From JAWLBM01 sp041687675 (lineage in GTDB: Bacteria > Pseudomonadota > Alphaproteobacteria > Rhizobiales > Pleomorphomonadaceae): 64,000 bases of DNA. Shown here one piece after another: positions 11,322-23,883 of this stretch. Numbering within the stretch: the stretch's first letter is position 1; every line of letters starts with the position of its first letter. The notes under the pieces are model-generated. The model saw nothing but the letters and a program-made list of their open reading frames with translations. It ran no database searches and was not told where the DNA came from. The stretch covers positions 1 through 64,000 of the forward strand of contig JAWLBM010000008.1 in NCBI GenBank assembly GCA_041687675.1, written 5' to 3'. Made by a program: the position numbers and the translations under genes.

Positions 11322-12206
11322 CTACTCCCCGCCGAGGCGACGGACGACCTCGTCGAGCTGCTCCAGAGTCCTGTAGCGGATGCGCAGCTCGCCGGCGCCG
11401 CTCGGCTTGTGGGCGATCTCGACCGCAAGGCCGAGCGCATCCGACAGCCGCTTCTCCAGCGCCCGCGTGTCGGCGTCCTTGTCCGGCCTCGGCGCCTTCG
11501 CCCGGTTCGCCAACTGGGCAACGGCCTGCTGCGCCATCGCCTCGGCGGCGCGGACGGTGAGGCCCTCCTCGACGATGCGCCGGGCGAGGGTCGCCGGATC
11601 GGGCGCGCTGACGAGGGCGCGGGCGTGGCCGGCCGTCAGGGCGCCGTCGTTCAGGTACTGCTTCACCGGGTCGGGCAGCTTGAGGAGCCGCAGCGTGTTG
11701 GCCACGTGGCTCCGGCTCTTGCCGATGATGCCGGCGAGGTCGGCCTGGGTGTAGTCGAACTCGGCGACCAGCTGCTCGTAGCCGTAGGCCTCCTCGAGCG
11801 GGTTGAGGTCCTGCCGCTGGACGTTCTCGATGATCGCGATCTCCATCGCCTCGCGGTCGGAGACGTCCTGGATGATCACCGGGATCTCGTGCACGCCGGC
11901 GCGCTGCGCCGCCCGCCAGCGACGCTCGCCGGCGATCAGCTCGTAGCCCTCGCCGCCGTTCGGCGCGGGCCGCACCACCACCGGCTGGATCATCCCCCGC
12001 TGGCGGATCGAGGCGGTCAGCTCCTCGAGCTCCTCCTCGCGGAAGATGCGCCGCGGGTTCCGCGGGTTGGCGCGGATCATGTCGATCGCGACCTTGCGGA
12101 TGCCGCGCACCCGCTCGACCACCTCGAACTCGTTGCCGGCATCGCCGATCAGCGCGGCGAGGCCGCGTCCGAGCCGCCTGCGGCCGCCGTCGTCGGTCAT
12201 CGTCAT
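11322..12206 (-). CDS. parB: Chromosome partitioning protein ParB
   Basis: ParB is a CTP-dependent DNA clamp that loads at parS sites and spreads to form the partition complex. It has 294 residues. The N-terminal domain carries the CTP-binding GERRWRA motif. The HTH region, with AGIIGKSRSHVANTLRLLKLP, reads parS, and a C-terminal dimer domain follows. The ATG at 12206 (MTMTDDGGRRRLGRGLAALIG) is chosen as the family start; the frame is open to 12560 inside parA. Candidate targets are the parS sites at 15824, 19328 and 19375. Confidence 0.97.
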   Translation of the reverse strand: MTMTDDGGRRRLGRGLAALIGDAGNEFEVVERVRGIRKVAIDMIRANPRNPRRIFREEELEELTASIRQRGMIQPVVVRPAPNGGEGYELIAGERRWRAAQRAGVHEIPVIIQDVSDREAMEIAIIENVQRQDLNPLEEAYGYEQLVAEFDYTQADLAGIIGKSRSHVANTLRLLKLPDPVKQYLNDGALTAGHARALVSAPDPATLARRIVEEGLTVRAAEAMAQQAVAQLANRAKAPRPDKDADTRALEKRLSDALGLAVEIAHKPSGAGELRIRYRTLEQLDEVVRRLGGE

Positions 12207-12220
12207 CTGGTCCACCTTCC

Positions 12221-13053
<833 letters not shown>

Positions 13054-13057
<4 letters not shown>

Positions 13058-13749
13058 CCTGTGCCTGGCCTCTTCGACACGGGCTCGTCGGCTGTCCGGC
13101 GCCTGAGGTCGCTCACGACCAGGATTCGCCCGTCGCCGTCGATCCGACTCTTGTGTTCTACCAGATGGAAGACCCAAGATTGAGTAGCTGCGTCGATCTC
13201 GGACTCAAAATCTTGTCCTTTGTGGAAAACGCCCAGGCTTCCGGACGTCATCCAGGGCGAAGCCATCCCGAGCAGGTCGGAGAGCGCCGCCAGCGCCCGG
13301 GCGGACACCGCGTCCACCGGCCCGAGGTCGTCCGGTCCCCGTTCCGCAACCGATTCGATCCGCTCGTCGAGGACGCGGACCGGCAGCGACAGCTCCCGGG
13401 CGACGGTGCGCAGGAAGGCCGCCTTGCGGCCGTTCGCCTCCACCAGCGTGACCTTCGCGCCGGGCTCGTCGGTGATCAGGATCGCGGTGACGAGGCCGGG
13501 GAAGCCCGCGCCGGAGCCGAGGTCGAGCCAGCGCCGGGCCGTCGGCGCGGCGGCGAGCGCCTGCGCGCCGTCTGCCATGTGCCGGCGCCAGAGGTCCGGC
13601 AGCGTCGACGGCGCCACCAGGTTCTTCACCGGCTGCCATTTCGCCAGCAGCGCCGCATAGGCTTCGAGCCGGCGCCGGGCCGCCTCGGTCAGGGGCAGGA
13701 TCGCCGCGACGGCGTCCGGCCCGTCCGGCAGGGAGGCAGGCTTCGCCAT
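13054..13749 (-). CDS. rsmG: 16S rRNA (guanine527-N7)-methyltransferase RsmG
   Basis: RsmG methylates G527 of 16S rRNA using S-adenosylmethionine. It has 231 residues. LDLGSGAGFPGLVTAIL is the SAM-binding glycine-rich loop, and LVEANGRKAAFLRTVARELS is the next conserved strand. The ATG at 13749 overlaps the mnmG stop by one base (TGATG), and the stop overlaps parA. This is the gidB position of the gidAB-parAB operon. Confidence 0.95.
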
Positions 13750-15644
13750 CAGGCCGCCCCGCGGCCGGCCGCGCCGCCGTCGCCGCCGGCCTCCCCGCGC
13801 CGGACGTGGGCGAGCAGCAGCGTCACCGCCGTAGGGGTGACCCCCTCGATGCGGGCGGCCTGGCCGAGGGTCGCCGGCCGGATGCGGGCGAGCCGCTGGC
13901 GCACCTCGTTGGAGAATCCGGGCACGGCCTGGTAATCGAAGTCGGCCGGGATCGCCAGGCTCTCGTCGCGGCGGAAGGCGGCGATGTCGGCCTCCTGGCG
14001 CCGGAGGTAGACGGCGTAGAGCGCCTCGATCTCCAGCGCCTCGGCGGTGGCCCGGTCGAGCCCGGCGAGTTCGGGCCAGACCTCGGCGAGCCGCGCGACC
14101 GACATCCCGGGATGGGCGAGGAGCTCGTAGGCCGTCCGCCGCTGGCCGTCGCGATTGAGCAGGAGGCCATGCCGCTCGGCAGCCGTCGGCGTGATCGCCA
14201 GCGCGTGGGCCATCTCCCGCGCCGTTGCGAGCCGGTCCTGCCGGGCGGCATGATGGGCGGCGCGGGCGGGGCCGACGAGACCGAGCTCGATGCCGAGCGG
14301 GGTCAGCCGCTCGTCGGCGTTGTCGGCGCGCAGCGACAGCCGGTACTCGGCCCGCGAGGTGAACATGCGGTAGGGCTCGCTGACGCCGCGGGTGACGAGG
14401 TCGTCGATCATGACGCCGAGGTAGGCCGTCGCCCGGTCGATCACCACGCCCTCGCCGCCGCCGGCGACCCGGGCGGCGTTGAGCCCGGCGACGAGGCCCT
14501 GCGCCGCCGCCTCCTCGTAGCCCGTGGTGCCATTGATCTGGCCGGCGAGGAACAGGCCGCGGACGGACTTCGCCTCGAGGGTCGGGGCCAGCTCGCGCGG
14601 ATCGACGTGGTCGTACTCGATGGCATAGCCCGGCTGCAGGATCCGGGCCCGCTCCAGGCCCGGGATGGACGCGACGACCGCGGCCTGGACCTTTGCCGGA
14701 AGCGAGGTCGAGATGCCGTTGGGGTAGACCACGTCGCTGTCGAGGCCCTCCGGCTCCAGGAACACCTGGTGGCCGTCGCGGTCGCCGAAGCGGACGATCT
14801 TGTCCTCGATCGAGGGGCAGTAGCGCGGCCCGCTGCTCTCGATCCGGCCGGAGTACATGGCCGAGCGGTGGATGTTGTCGCGGATGACCCGGTGGGTGGC
14901 CTCGACCGTGCGGGTGACGCCGCAGGCGACCTGCGCCGCGGAGAGGCCGGTCGTCAAGGCCGAGAAGAAGGAGGGCTCGTCGTCGCCGGGCTGCATCTCC
15001 AGCGAGGCCCAGTCGATGCTGCGCCCGTCGAGGCGCGGCGGCGTACCCGTCTTCAGCCGGCCGAGCCGGAGGCCGATCCGGGAGAGCGTCCGCGAAAGGC
15101 CGAGCGCCGGCGCCTCGCCGACCCGGCCGGCCGGCGTGGTCGTCTCGCCGATGTGGATGAGGCCGGAGAGGAAGGTGCCGGTGGTGAGCACGGCCGCGCC
15201 GCAGCCGAGGCGACGGCCGTCGCCCATCCGCACCGCGGCGATCCGGCCGCCGTCGATCTCGAGGTCGTCCGCCTCGCCCTCGACCACGACGAGGCCCGCC
15301 GTCGCGCGGATCTCCGCCTGCATGGCGGCTCTGTAGAGGGCCCGGTCGGCCTGCGCCCGGGGACCGCGCACGGCCGGCCCCTTCCGCCGGTTGAGCAGGC
15401 GGAACTGGATCCCGGCCCGGTCTGCGACCCGGCCCATCAGCCCGTCGAACGCGTCCACCTCGCGGACGAGGTGGCCCTTGCCGAGGCCGCCGATGGCGGG
15501 GTTGCAGGACATGATCCCGATCGTCTCGAAGCGGTGCGTCACCAGCGCCACCCGCGCGCCGGCCCGCGCCGCCGCATGCGCCGCCTCGGCGCCGGCATGG
15601 CCGCCGCCGATCACCACCACGTCGAAGGAAAAGGGTCCGCTCAT
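13749..15644 (-). CDS. mnmG: tRNA U34 carboxymethylaminomethyl synthase subunit MnmG
   Basis: MnmG is an FAD enzyme that, with MnmE, installs the cmnm5 group on wobble uridine 34 of certain tRNAs. It has 631 residues from the ATG at 15644. The Rossmann fold VVIGGGHAGAEAAHAAAR is at the N-terminus, GTFLSGLIHIGETTTPAGR is a family signature, and the cysteines of SCNPAIGGLGKG are present. The open frame runs upstream to 15812 without family similarity. The likely promoter is at 15715-15743. Confidence 0.97.
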   Translation of the reverse strand: MSGPFSFDVVVIGGGHAGAEAAHAAARAGARVALVTHRFETIGIMSCNPAIGGLGKGHLVREVDAFDGLMGRVADRAGIQFRLLNRRKGPAVRGPRAQADRALYRAAMQAEIRATAGLVVVEGEADDLEIDGGRIAAVRMGDGRRLGCGAAVLTTGTFLSGLIHIGETTTPAGRVGEAPALGLSRTLSRIGLRLGRLKTGTPPRLDGRSIDWASLEMQPGDDEPSFFSALTTGLSAAQVACGVTRTVEATHRVIRDNIHRSAMYSGRIESSGPRYCPSIEDKIVRFGDRDGHQVFLEPEGLDSDVVYPNGISTSLPAKVQAAVVASIPGLERARILQPGYAIEYDHVDPRELAPTLEAKSVRGLFLAGQINGTTGYEEAAAQGLVAGLNAARVAGGGEGVVIDRATAYLGVMIDDLVTRGVSEPYRMFTSRAEYRLSLRADNADERLTPLGIELGLVGPARAAHHAARQDRLATAREMAHALAITPTAAERHGLLLNRDGQRRTAYELLAHPGMSVARLAEVWPELAGLDRATAEALEIEALYAVYLRRQEADIAAFRRDESLAIPADFDYQAVPGFSNEVRQRLARIRPATLGQAARIEGVTPTAVTLLLAHVRRGEAGGDGGAAGRGAA

Positions 15645-15714
15645 CTCGCCGCAAGCTTCACTGGTATTCGGGGCGGCAGCGCGCCGCCAGTGCGTTCGAT
15701 CCGCCGTCCCGGGG

Positions 15715-15743
15715 GTTTTAACCCATTGCGGAGTCGCGTGCAA
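15715..15743 (-). promoter_or_regulatory. Predicted promoter of mnmG-rsmG-parA-parB
   Basis: Reading the minus strand, TTGCAC and TAAAAC are separated by 17 bases. The -10 box lies about 70 bases before the mnmG ATG. This is a sigma-70-like match judged by eye only. Confidence 0.5.
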
Positions 15744-15823
15744 AGCGGTGCGCCCGCGGTCGGACCCGGCCCGCGCCAACGACCGGTTCGGACCCGACTC
15801 GACCTTGTCCACAGGCTGTGGAG

Positions 15824-15839
15824 TGTTTCACGTGAAACC
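15824..15839. other. parS centromere site 1
   Basis: TGTTTCACGTGAAACC matches the bacterial parS consensus TGTTTCACGTGAAACA at 15 of 16 bases. It lies between mnmE and mnmG, about 2.8 kb upstream of parA. A DnaA-box-like TTGTCCACA (8 of 9) is 10 bases to its left (15805-15813), and TGTGGATGG begins one base to its right (15841-15849). ParB binding is inferred from the match and from the nearby parB. Confidence 0.85.
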
Positions 15840-15854
15840 CTGTGGATGGCCTGT

Positions 15855-17243
15855 TCACTTCCCGATGCAAAGACTGGAGAAGATCGCGCCCAGCACCTCC
15901 TCCACGTCGATGCGGCCGGTCAGCCGTCCGAGCGACTCGGAGGCGCCGCGGAGCGCCTCGGCGCGAATCTCCATCGGCACGTCGTCGCGGACGAGGTCGA
16001 GGTCGGAAAGCATCCGCTCCAGCGCGCGGCGGTGCCGGACCCGCGTCACCAGCGGCGGCTCGCCGCCGGTCCCCGCCCCGGCGCGCTGCCCGAGCGCCCG
16101 CTCCAGCGCCTCCAGCCCCTCGCCGGTCAGCACCGAAATGGCGGCCGGAAACGCGGCGCCGACGTTGTCGGATCGAGTCCGTAACGAATCGCCATCGCCG
16201 GCGACGAGGTCCGCCTTGCTGCGGATCGCGACCACCTCCGGCCCGCCCTCGCCGGCGAGATCCGCCGGCGGCGCCTCGCCGCTCTCGGACAGCCACAGCA
16301 CCAGGTCCGCCGCCGCCGCCCGGGCGGTCGCCCGGCGGACACCTTCCACCTCGACGAGGTCGACCGTCTCGCGGATGCCGGCGGTGTCGGCGAGGATGAC
16401 CGCGGCGCCGTCGAGGTCGAGGCGGACCTCCACCACGTCGCGGGTGGTGCCGGGGACCGCGGTGACGATCGCGGCCTCGCGGCGGGCGAGCGCGTTGAGC
16501 AGGCTCGACTTGCCCGCATTGGGCGCTCCGGCGAGAACCACCTGGAAGCCGTCGCGGATCCGCTCGCCGCGGCCCTCGTCGTCGAGCACGGCGCGGATCT
16601 CCCGGCAAAGCCGCGCCGCCTCCTCGAGCGCCGTGTCCGCCACGGACCCCGGCACGTCCTCCTCGTCGGCGAAGTCGAGGTCCGCCTCCACCGCCGCCCG
16701 CGCCCGCAGCAGCGCCTCGCGCCAGTCCTCGGCCCGGCGGGTCAGCGCGCCGTCGGCGAGCCGAAGCGCCTGCCGGCGCTGCAGTTCCGTCTCGGCGGCG
16801 ATCAGGTCGGCGAGGCCCTCGACGGCGGTGAGGTCCATCCGCCCGTTCTCGAAAGCCCGGCGGGTGAAGGCCCCGGCCTCGGCCGGCTCGAGCCCCGGCA
16901 GGCGGGCGAGCGCATCCAGCAGCGCCGCCACCACGGCGCGGCCCCCGTGCAGGTGGAATTCGGCGACGTCCTCCCCCGTGAAGCTGCCGGGACCGGGAAA
17001 GAAGAGGACGAGGCCGCGGTCGATCGGCGCGCCGTCCCCCGGCCGGCGGAAGCTGCGGAGCACCGCCCCTCGCGGCGGCGGCACCGGTCCGGCGATCGTT
17101 TCGACCGCGAATCGGCAGGCGGGCCCGCTCACCCGCACGACCGCGACACCGGCCGGCGGAGCGCCCGAGGCGAGGGCGAAGATCGTCGGCCGGTCCGACC
17201 CCGCCGTCGTATCGCCCGTCCTCTTCGCCGGGTGTCCATTCAT
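15855..17243 (-). CDS. mnmE: tRNA modification GTPase MnmE
   Basis: MnmE is a GTPase that works with MnmG in wobble-uridine modification. It has 462 residues. An N-terminal folate-binding domain starts TIFALASGAPPAGVAVVRVSG. The G domain carries Walker A GAPNAGKSSLLNAL and the DTAGIRE switch. The C-terminus ends CIGK with the conserved cysteine. It is separated from mnmG by 210 bases holding a parS site, and is divergent from yyaL by 77 bases. Confidence 0.96.
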   Translation of the reverse strand: MNGHPAKRTGDTTAGSDRPTIFALASGAPPAGVAVVRVSGPACRFAVETIAGPVPPPRGAVLRSFRRPGDGAPIDRGLVLFFPGPGSFTGEDVAEFHLHGGRAVVAALLDALARLPGLEPAEAGAFTRRAFENGRMDLTAVEGLADLIAAETELQRRQALRLADGALTRRAEDWREALLRARAAVEADLDFADEEDVPGSVADTALEEAARLCREIRAVLDDEGRGERIRDGFQVVLAGAPNAGKSSLLNALARREAAIVTAVPGTTRDVVEVRLDLDGAAVILADTAGIRETVDLVEVEGVRRATARAAAADLVLWLSESGEAPPADLAGEGGPEVVAIRSKADLVAGDGDSLRTRSDNVGAAFPAAISVLTGEGLEALERALGQRAGAGTGGEPPLVTRVRHRRALERMLSDLDLVRDDVPMEIRAEALRGASESLGRLTGRIDVEEVLGAIFSSLCIGK

Positions 17244-17320
17244 CCGCCGCGCCCTACCCTTCCCCTTGGAGGCTCCGACGGAGGCCTGCCGTCACCGCCT
17301 CGAGAATCGAGACCCTTGCC

Positions 17321-19327
<2,007 letters not shown>

Positions 19328-19330
<3 letters not shown>

Positions 19331-19343
19331 TTCACGTGAAACA
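19328..19343. other. parS-like site 2, overlapping the yyaL stop codon
   Basis: TGATTCACGTGAAACA matches the parS consensus at 15 of 16 bases. The TGA at its left edge is the stop codon of the upstream gene. It forms the left arm of a larger inverted repeat around the rho/yyaL terminator. Confidence 0.75.
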
Positions 19344-19347
19344 ACAA

Positions 19348-19375
19348 AGCCGCCGCGAGGCATCCCGCGGCGGCT
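19348..19375 (-). terminator. Intrinsic terminator between rho and yyaL
   Basis: A perfect 10-base-pair stem, AGCCGCCGCG with CGCGGCGGCT, surrounds an eight-base loop. On the minus strand it is followed by TTTGTTGTTT, a T-rich tract suited to ending the rho transcript. On the plus strand only GTTTC follows, so termination of yyaL would be weaker. parS-like sites flank the stem on both sides. Confidence 0.75.
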
Positions 19376-19390
19376 GTTTCACGTGAATCG
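19375..19390. other. parS-like site 3, rho side of the terminator
   Basis: TGTTTCACGTGAATCG matches the parS consensus at 14 of 16 bases. Its first base is the last base of the terminator stem. It is inverted relative to site 2: GTTTCACGTGAA (19376-19387) is the exact reverse complement of TTCACGTGAAAC (19331-19342). Confidence 0.65.
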
Positions 19391-19411
19391 ACGGTCCGGC
19401 CAGACCGGCCG

Positions 19412-20677
<1,266 letters not shown>

Positions 20678-20911
20678 GAACGGTCGGTCTCTGTGTTGCT
20701 GGAAGCGGGGACCGATCGAATCGGCCCGCCGTCGGGAAGGAAGGATGAGATAAAACCGGGAACCGCGCAGATCTTCTTTGAAAGGCGAAGCTCCCCGGCG
20801 CGACCGTTGCGGCCGAACCGCCGGCCCTCGGCCGGCTTCGCCTCCGCCGCCCTGCCGGTCTCGGGAGCCCGAGGAAGAGCGGCACCGTCTGCAGCGAACT
20901 GACAAACCGAG

Positions 20912-20940
20912 CATATAGCCGCTTCAATCCCGGTGGGCAA
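20912..20940 (-). promoter_or_regulatory. Predicted rho promoter
   Basis: On the minus strand TTGCCC and TATATG are 17 bases apart, giving a leader of about 225 bases before the rho ATG. The 301-base stretch 20678-20978 between rho and hemJ otherwise shows no gene. Rho commonly controls its own synthesis through such leaders, but no specific element is recognised here. Confidence 0.45.
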
Positions 20941-20978
20941 GGCCGGATCAACGCGAATGCGACCGGCGGCGCCGCGCC

Positions 20979-21410
20979 TCAGAAGGGCTTGAGGACGACC
21001 AGCACGACGATCGCCAGCATGAGCAGCGTCGGAACCTCGTTGGCGATCCGGTAGAAGCGGCCGTCGCGGCGGTTGCGGTCGGCGGCGAAATCCTTGCGCC
21101 AGCGGGCGCAGGCGCCGTGGAAGGCGGTGAGGACGAGCACCAGCGCGAGCTTGGCGTGCAGCCACCCGCTCGACCACCAGCCGCCCTCGAAGGCCGCCCA
21201 CAGGCCGAACACCCAGGTGGATATCATCGCCGGCGTCATGATCGCCTTGAGGAGCCGCCGCTCCATCACCTTGAAGGTCTCGGACTGCACCGACCCGACG
21301 GGCGCATCGACGTGGTAGACGAAGAGGCGCGGCAGGTAGAACAGCGCCGCCATCCAGGCGATCAGCGACACGATGTGCCCGACCTTGATCCAGCCGTAGA
21401 GATCTCCCAA
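20979..21410 (-). CDS. hemJ: Protoporphyrinogen oxidase HemJ
   Basis: HemJ is a membrane enzyme that oxidises protoporphyrinogen IX to protoporphyrin IX in haem synthesis. The 143-residue protein has four predicted spans. It starts GDLYGWIKVGHIVSLIAWMAALFYLP, holding the histidine thought to bind haem. SGWLHAKLALVLVLTAFHG carries the other conserved residues. The start is taken as TTG at 21410, because no ATG or GTG in frame gives the family N-terminus. It lies 13 bases downstream of hemE, so the two haem genes are probably co-transcribed. Confidence 0.88.
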   Translation of the reverse strand: MGDLYGWIKVGHIVSLIAWMAALFYLPRLFVYHVDAPVGSVQSETFKVMERRLLKAIMTPAMISTWVFGLWAAFEGGWWSSGWLHAKLALVLVLTAFHGACARWRKDFAADRNRRDGRFYRIANEVPTLLMLAIVVLVVLKPF

Positions 21411-21423
21411 GGCCCGCCCCCCT

Positions 21424-22473
21424 TCAGCCGCCGCGCACCCGGCGGACCATCCGCTCGACGGACTCCACCGGCGCGTCGGGCGTGATGCCATGGCCGAGGT
21501 TGAACACCAGCGGCCCGTCGCCGAGGGCGGCGAGGATCCGGTCCACCGCCCGGTCCAGCGCCTCGCCGCCGGCGACGAGGCGCAGCGGGTCGAGGTTGCC
21601 CTGCACCGGGCGGAGCGCCTGGACCTCGCGGGCGAAGGCGAGCGGCACCTGCCAGTCGAGGCCGACGGCGGTCACCCCGGTCCGGGCGATATAGGTCGGC
21701 AGCCACGGCCCGGCGCCCTTCGGAAAGCCGATGATGCGGGCGCTGGGCACCTCGGCCCGCACCCCCTCGACGATCCGCCGGACCGGCTCGAGGGCGAATC
21801 GCTCGAAGCCCTCGTCGTCGAGGTTGCCGCCCCAGGTGTCGAACACCTGCACCGCGTCCGCTCCAGCCCTGAGCTGCGCCACCAGGTAGCGGACCGAGGC
21901 CTCGACGAGGATGTCCATCAGCCGGTCCATCGCCTCCGGGCGGACCAGCGCGGCGCGCCGGGCGGGCGCCTGGTCCGGCGTGCCCCGGCCGGCGATCATG
22001 TAGGTGGCGACCGTCCAGGGGGCGCCGCAGAAGCCGAGCAGGGTGGTCTCCCGCGGCAGGCCCGCGCGGATCCGCGCCACCGCCTCGAGGACCGGGGCGA
22101 GCCGCGTGGTCACCGCGCCCGGATCGAGGTCGCCGACCCGGTCGAGGTCCAGCGGCTCCAGCCGCGGGCCCTCTCCCTCGACGAACCAGACCTTCTGTCC
22201 GAGCGCGTCCGGGACCACCAGGATGTCGGAGAAGAGGATCGCCGCGTCGAAGCCGAAGCGGCGGATCGGCTGCAGCGTCACCTCGCAGGCGAGCTCGGGA
22301 TTGTAGCAAAGGTCGAGGAAGCTCCCCGCCTCGGCCCGGGTCGCGCGGTACTCCGGCAGGTAGCGCCCGGCCTGGCGCATCATCCACACCGGAGGCGGCC
22401 ACAGGCGTTCTCCATCGAGCACCCGAACCAAAGCGCGCCCGCCGCGTTCATCCGCGTCACCCGTTCCGGCCAT
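21424..22473 (-). CDS. hemE: Uroporphyrinogen decarboxylase
   Basis: HemE decarboxylates uroporphyrinogen III to coproporphyrinogen III. It has 349 residues. The N-terminal RQAGRYLPEYR signature is present, as is the GFCGAPWTVATYM segment of the active-site region. The ATG at 22473 is preferred to an in-frame TTG at 22494. AAAGGCGGGGG lies upstream and could serve as the ribosome site. hemE borders the predicted replication origin, as in Caulobacter and Rhizobiales. Confidence 0.95.
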   Translation of the reverse strand: MAGTGDADERGGRALVRVLDGERLWPPPVWMMRQAGRYLPEYRATRAEAGSFLDLCYNPELACEVTLQPIRRFGFDAAILFSDILVVPDALGQKVWFVEGEGPRLEPLDLDRVGDLDPGAVTTRLAPVLEAVARIRAGLPRETTLLGFCGAPWTVATYMIAGRGTPDQAPARRAALVRPEAMDRLMDILVEASVRYLVAQLRAGADAVQVFDTWGGNLDDEGFERFALEPVRRIVEGVRAEVPSARIIGFPKGAGPWLPTYIARTGVTAVGLDWQVPLAFAREVQALRPVQGNLDPLRLVAGGEALDRAVDRILAALGDGPLVFNLGHGITPDAPVESVERMVRRVRGG

Positions 22474-23002
22474 GCCCGCGCCCCCGCCTTTCAAAACAAG
22501 ATTTAATTCGATCTTAAGGGTTTTCTGTTTCTGTTAGGGCCGTGGATATCAGGGATCGGCCCCGCTCCACAACGAGCGTGATCGATCCGCGGTCCGGTGC
22601 GACGGGCTCGCAGCAAAATCGGGCCTGCCGCCGGGTCAGTGGGGATAACCGCTCGGGCCGGCGGTTTCGTGCGCCCTGTCGGCGCCGCCCCGATGTGGAC
22701 GGCGTGTCGGCGAAGGACGGACGGCCAGCCGGCAACATCCGTTTCCCCCGGGATCCACAAACCCTTCCGACGTGACTCGTCGCGCCGCCGCGGTGTGGAT
22801 GAAAACCCTCCCGGGTGGATGGAATCCGGCTCCCACCTCCGGCCGCCCCGCTTGTCCCCCGATCCGCAGGATCTCCCGCCAGGGGGTGTGGGAAACAAGG
22901 CAAGTGCCTCCCCGGCTTGACGGATTCGCCCGGAGCAAGTCGGCTCGCAATGGCGCCGCCGGCATGCCAAACTCGGGCCGGATCGATCGAGGCCAACGGG
23001 CG
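22474..23002. other. oriC: Predicted chromosomal replication origin (oriC)
   Basis: This 529-base gap between divergent hemE and ppsR holds no convincing gene. It is the position of the mapped origin in Caulobacter. An AT-rich patch (about 22491-22536) stands out in very GC-rich DNA and could be the unwinding element. DnaA-box-like 9-mers are TGGGGATAA (22640-22648) and TGTGGATGA (22794-22802), both 8 of 9. Weaker ones are CGTGGATAT (22541-22549), GGATCCACA (22751-22759) and TGTGGGAAA (22887-22895), all 7 of 9. A CtrA full site lies in the AT-rich patch. Function is inferred from synteny and motifs. Confidence 0.8.
22503..22517. promoter_or_regulatory. CtrA full binding site in the origin
   Basis: TTAATTCGATCTTAA is an exact TTAA-N7-TTAA match to the CtrA consensus. 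CtrA is the alphaproteobacterial cell-cycle regulator that represses origin firing in Caulobacter. The site lies about 30 bases upstream of hemE, so it could also act on hemE transcription. TTAA is rare in this GC-rich DNA. Confidence 0.7.
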
Positions 23003-23848
23003 ATGAAGCGCGGACACATCTACTTCCATCTGCACCTCGTCTCGGATTCGACCGGCGAGACGCTACTCACCGCCGGCCGGGCCGCGGCGGCGCGCTACGA
23101 GAGCATCGCTCCGATCGAGCACGTCTACCCGCTGGTCCGCTCGATGCGGCACCTCGAACGGGTGATCGGCGACATCGAGGGGGCGCCGGGGATCGTGCTC
23201 TACACCCTGGTCGAGCGGGAGATCGCCACCCGCCTCGAGGACGCCTGCCGGGAGGCGGGCCTTCCCTGCGTCAACGTGCTGGATCCGATCGTCGACGTGC
23301 TGCGTTCCTACCTGAACCTGCAGGCGACGGGGAAGGCCGGCGCCCAGCATGCGCTGGACGCGGACTACTTCAAGCGGATCGACGCGCTGAACTTCACCAT
23401 GATGCACGACGACGGCCAGCTTCCGGACAACATCGAGGACGCCGACATCGTCATCGTCGGCATCAGCCGCACGTCGAAGACGCCGACCAGCATCTATCTC
23501 GCCAACCGCGGCGTCCGCGCCACAAACCTGCCGCTGGTGCCCGGCATCCCGGTGCCCCAGCGGGTGATGGAGGCGCGGCGGCCGCTGGTCGTCGGGCTGA
23601 TCGCCAGCCCGGAGCGGATCATGCACATCCGCCAGAATCGCCTCGCGGCCCTCAACGGCGACCCGGACTCCACCTATGTCGACAGGGCGGCCATCGCCCA
23701 GGAGGTCGCCTACTCCCGGCGGCTCTGCGCCGAGCACCACTGGCCGGTGATCGACGTGACGCGTCGCTCCATCGAGGAGACCGCCGCCGCCATCCTTGCA
23801 CTCTGGGACCAGCATCGCTACGGCAGGGCGACAGAGCCCTTCGCCTGA
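23003..23848 (+). CDS. ppsR: Pyruvate, phosphate dikinase regulatory protein (DUF299)
   Basis: This is a bifunctional ADP-dependent kinase and Pi-dependent pyrophosphorylase. The family switches pyruvate phosphate dikinase or PEP synthase off and on by threonine phosphorylation. It has 281 residues. The N-terminus HLVSDSTGETL and the P-loop-like GISRTSKTPTSIYLANRG are family hallmarks. The ATG at 23003 gives the normal start. It is the first gene rightward from the origin, as with CC_0001 in Caulobacter. Which enzyme it regulates cannot be told from the window. Confidence 0.92.
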   Translation: MKRGHIYFHLHLVSDSTGETLLTAGRAAAARYESIAPIEHVYPLVRSMRHLERVIGDIEGAPGIVLYTLVEREIATRLEDACREAGLPCVNVLDPIVDVLRSYLNLQATGKAGAQHALDADYFKRIDALNFTMMHDDGQLPDNIEDADIVIVGISRTSKTPTSIYLANRGVRATNLPLVPGIPVPQRVMEARRPLVVGLIASPERIMHIRQNRLAALNGDPDSTYVDRAAIAQEVAYSRRLCAEHHWPVIDVTRRSIEETAAAILALWDQHRYGRATEPFA

Positions 23849-23883
23849 CCGCTGCCGGCCCCGGCCAACACGGGACCCACGCC

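Noticed and set aside
15805..15849. DnaA-box-like sites near parS considered as the replication origin
   Set aside because: There is no AT-rich unwinding patch and only one or two boxes. The hemE/ppsR gap has both and the conserved gene neighbourhood.
13806..16184. Long plus-strand frame opposite mnmG and mnmE
   Set aside because: It runs through two genes, a promoter and a parS site on the other strand and has no domain similarity.
22542..22970. Several short open frames on both strands in the hemE/ppsR gap
   Set aside because: They overlap each other in all frames, lack ribosome sites, and lie in the predicted origin.
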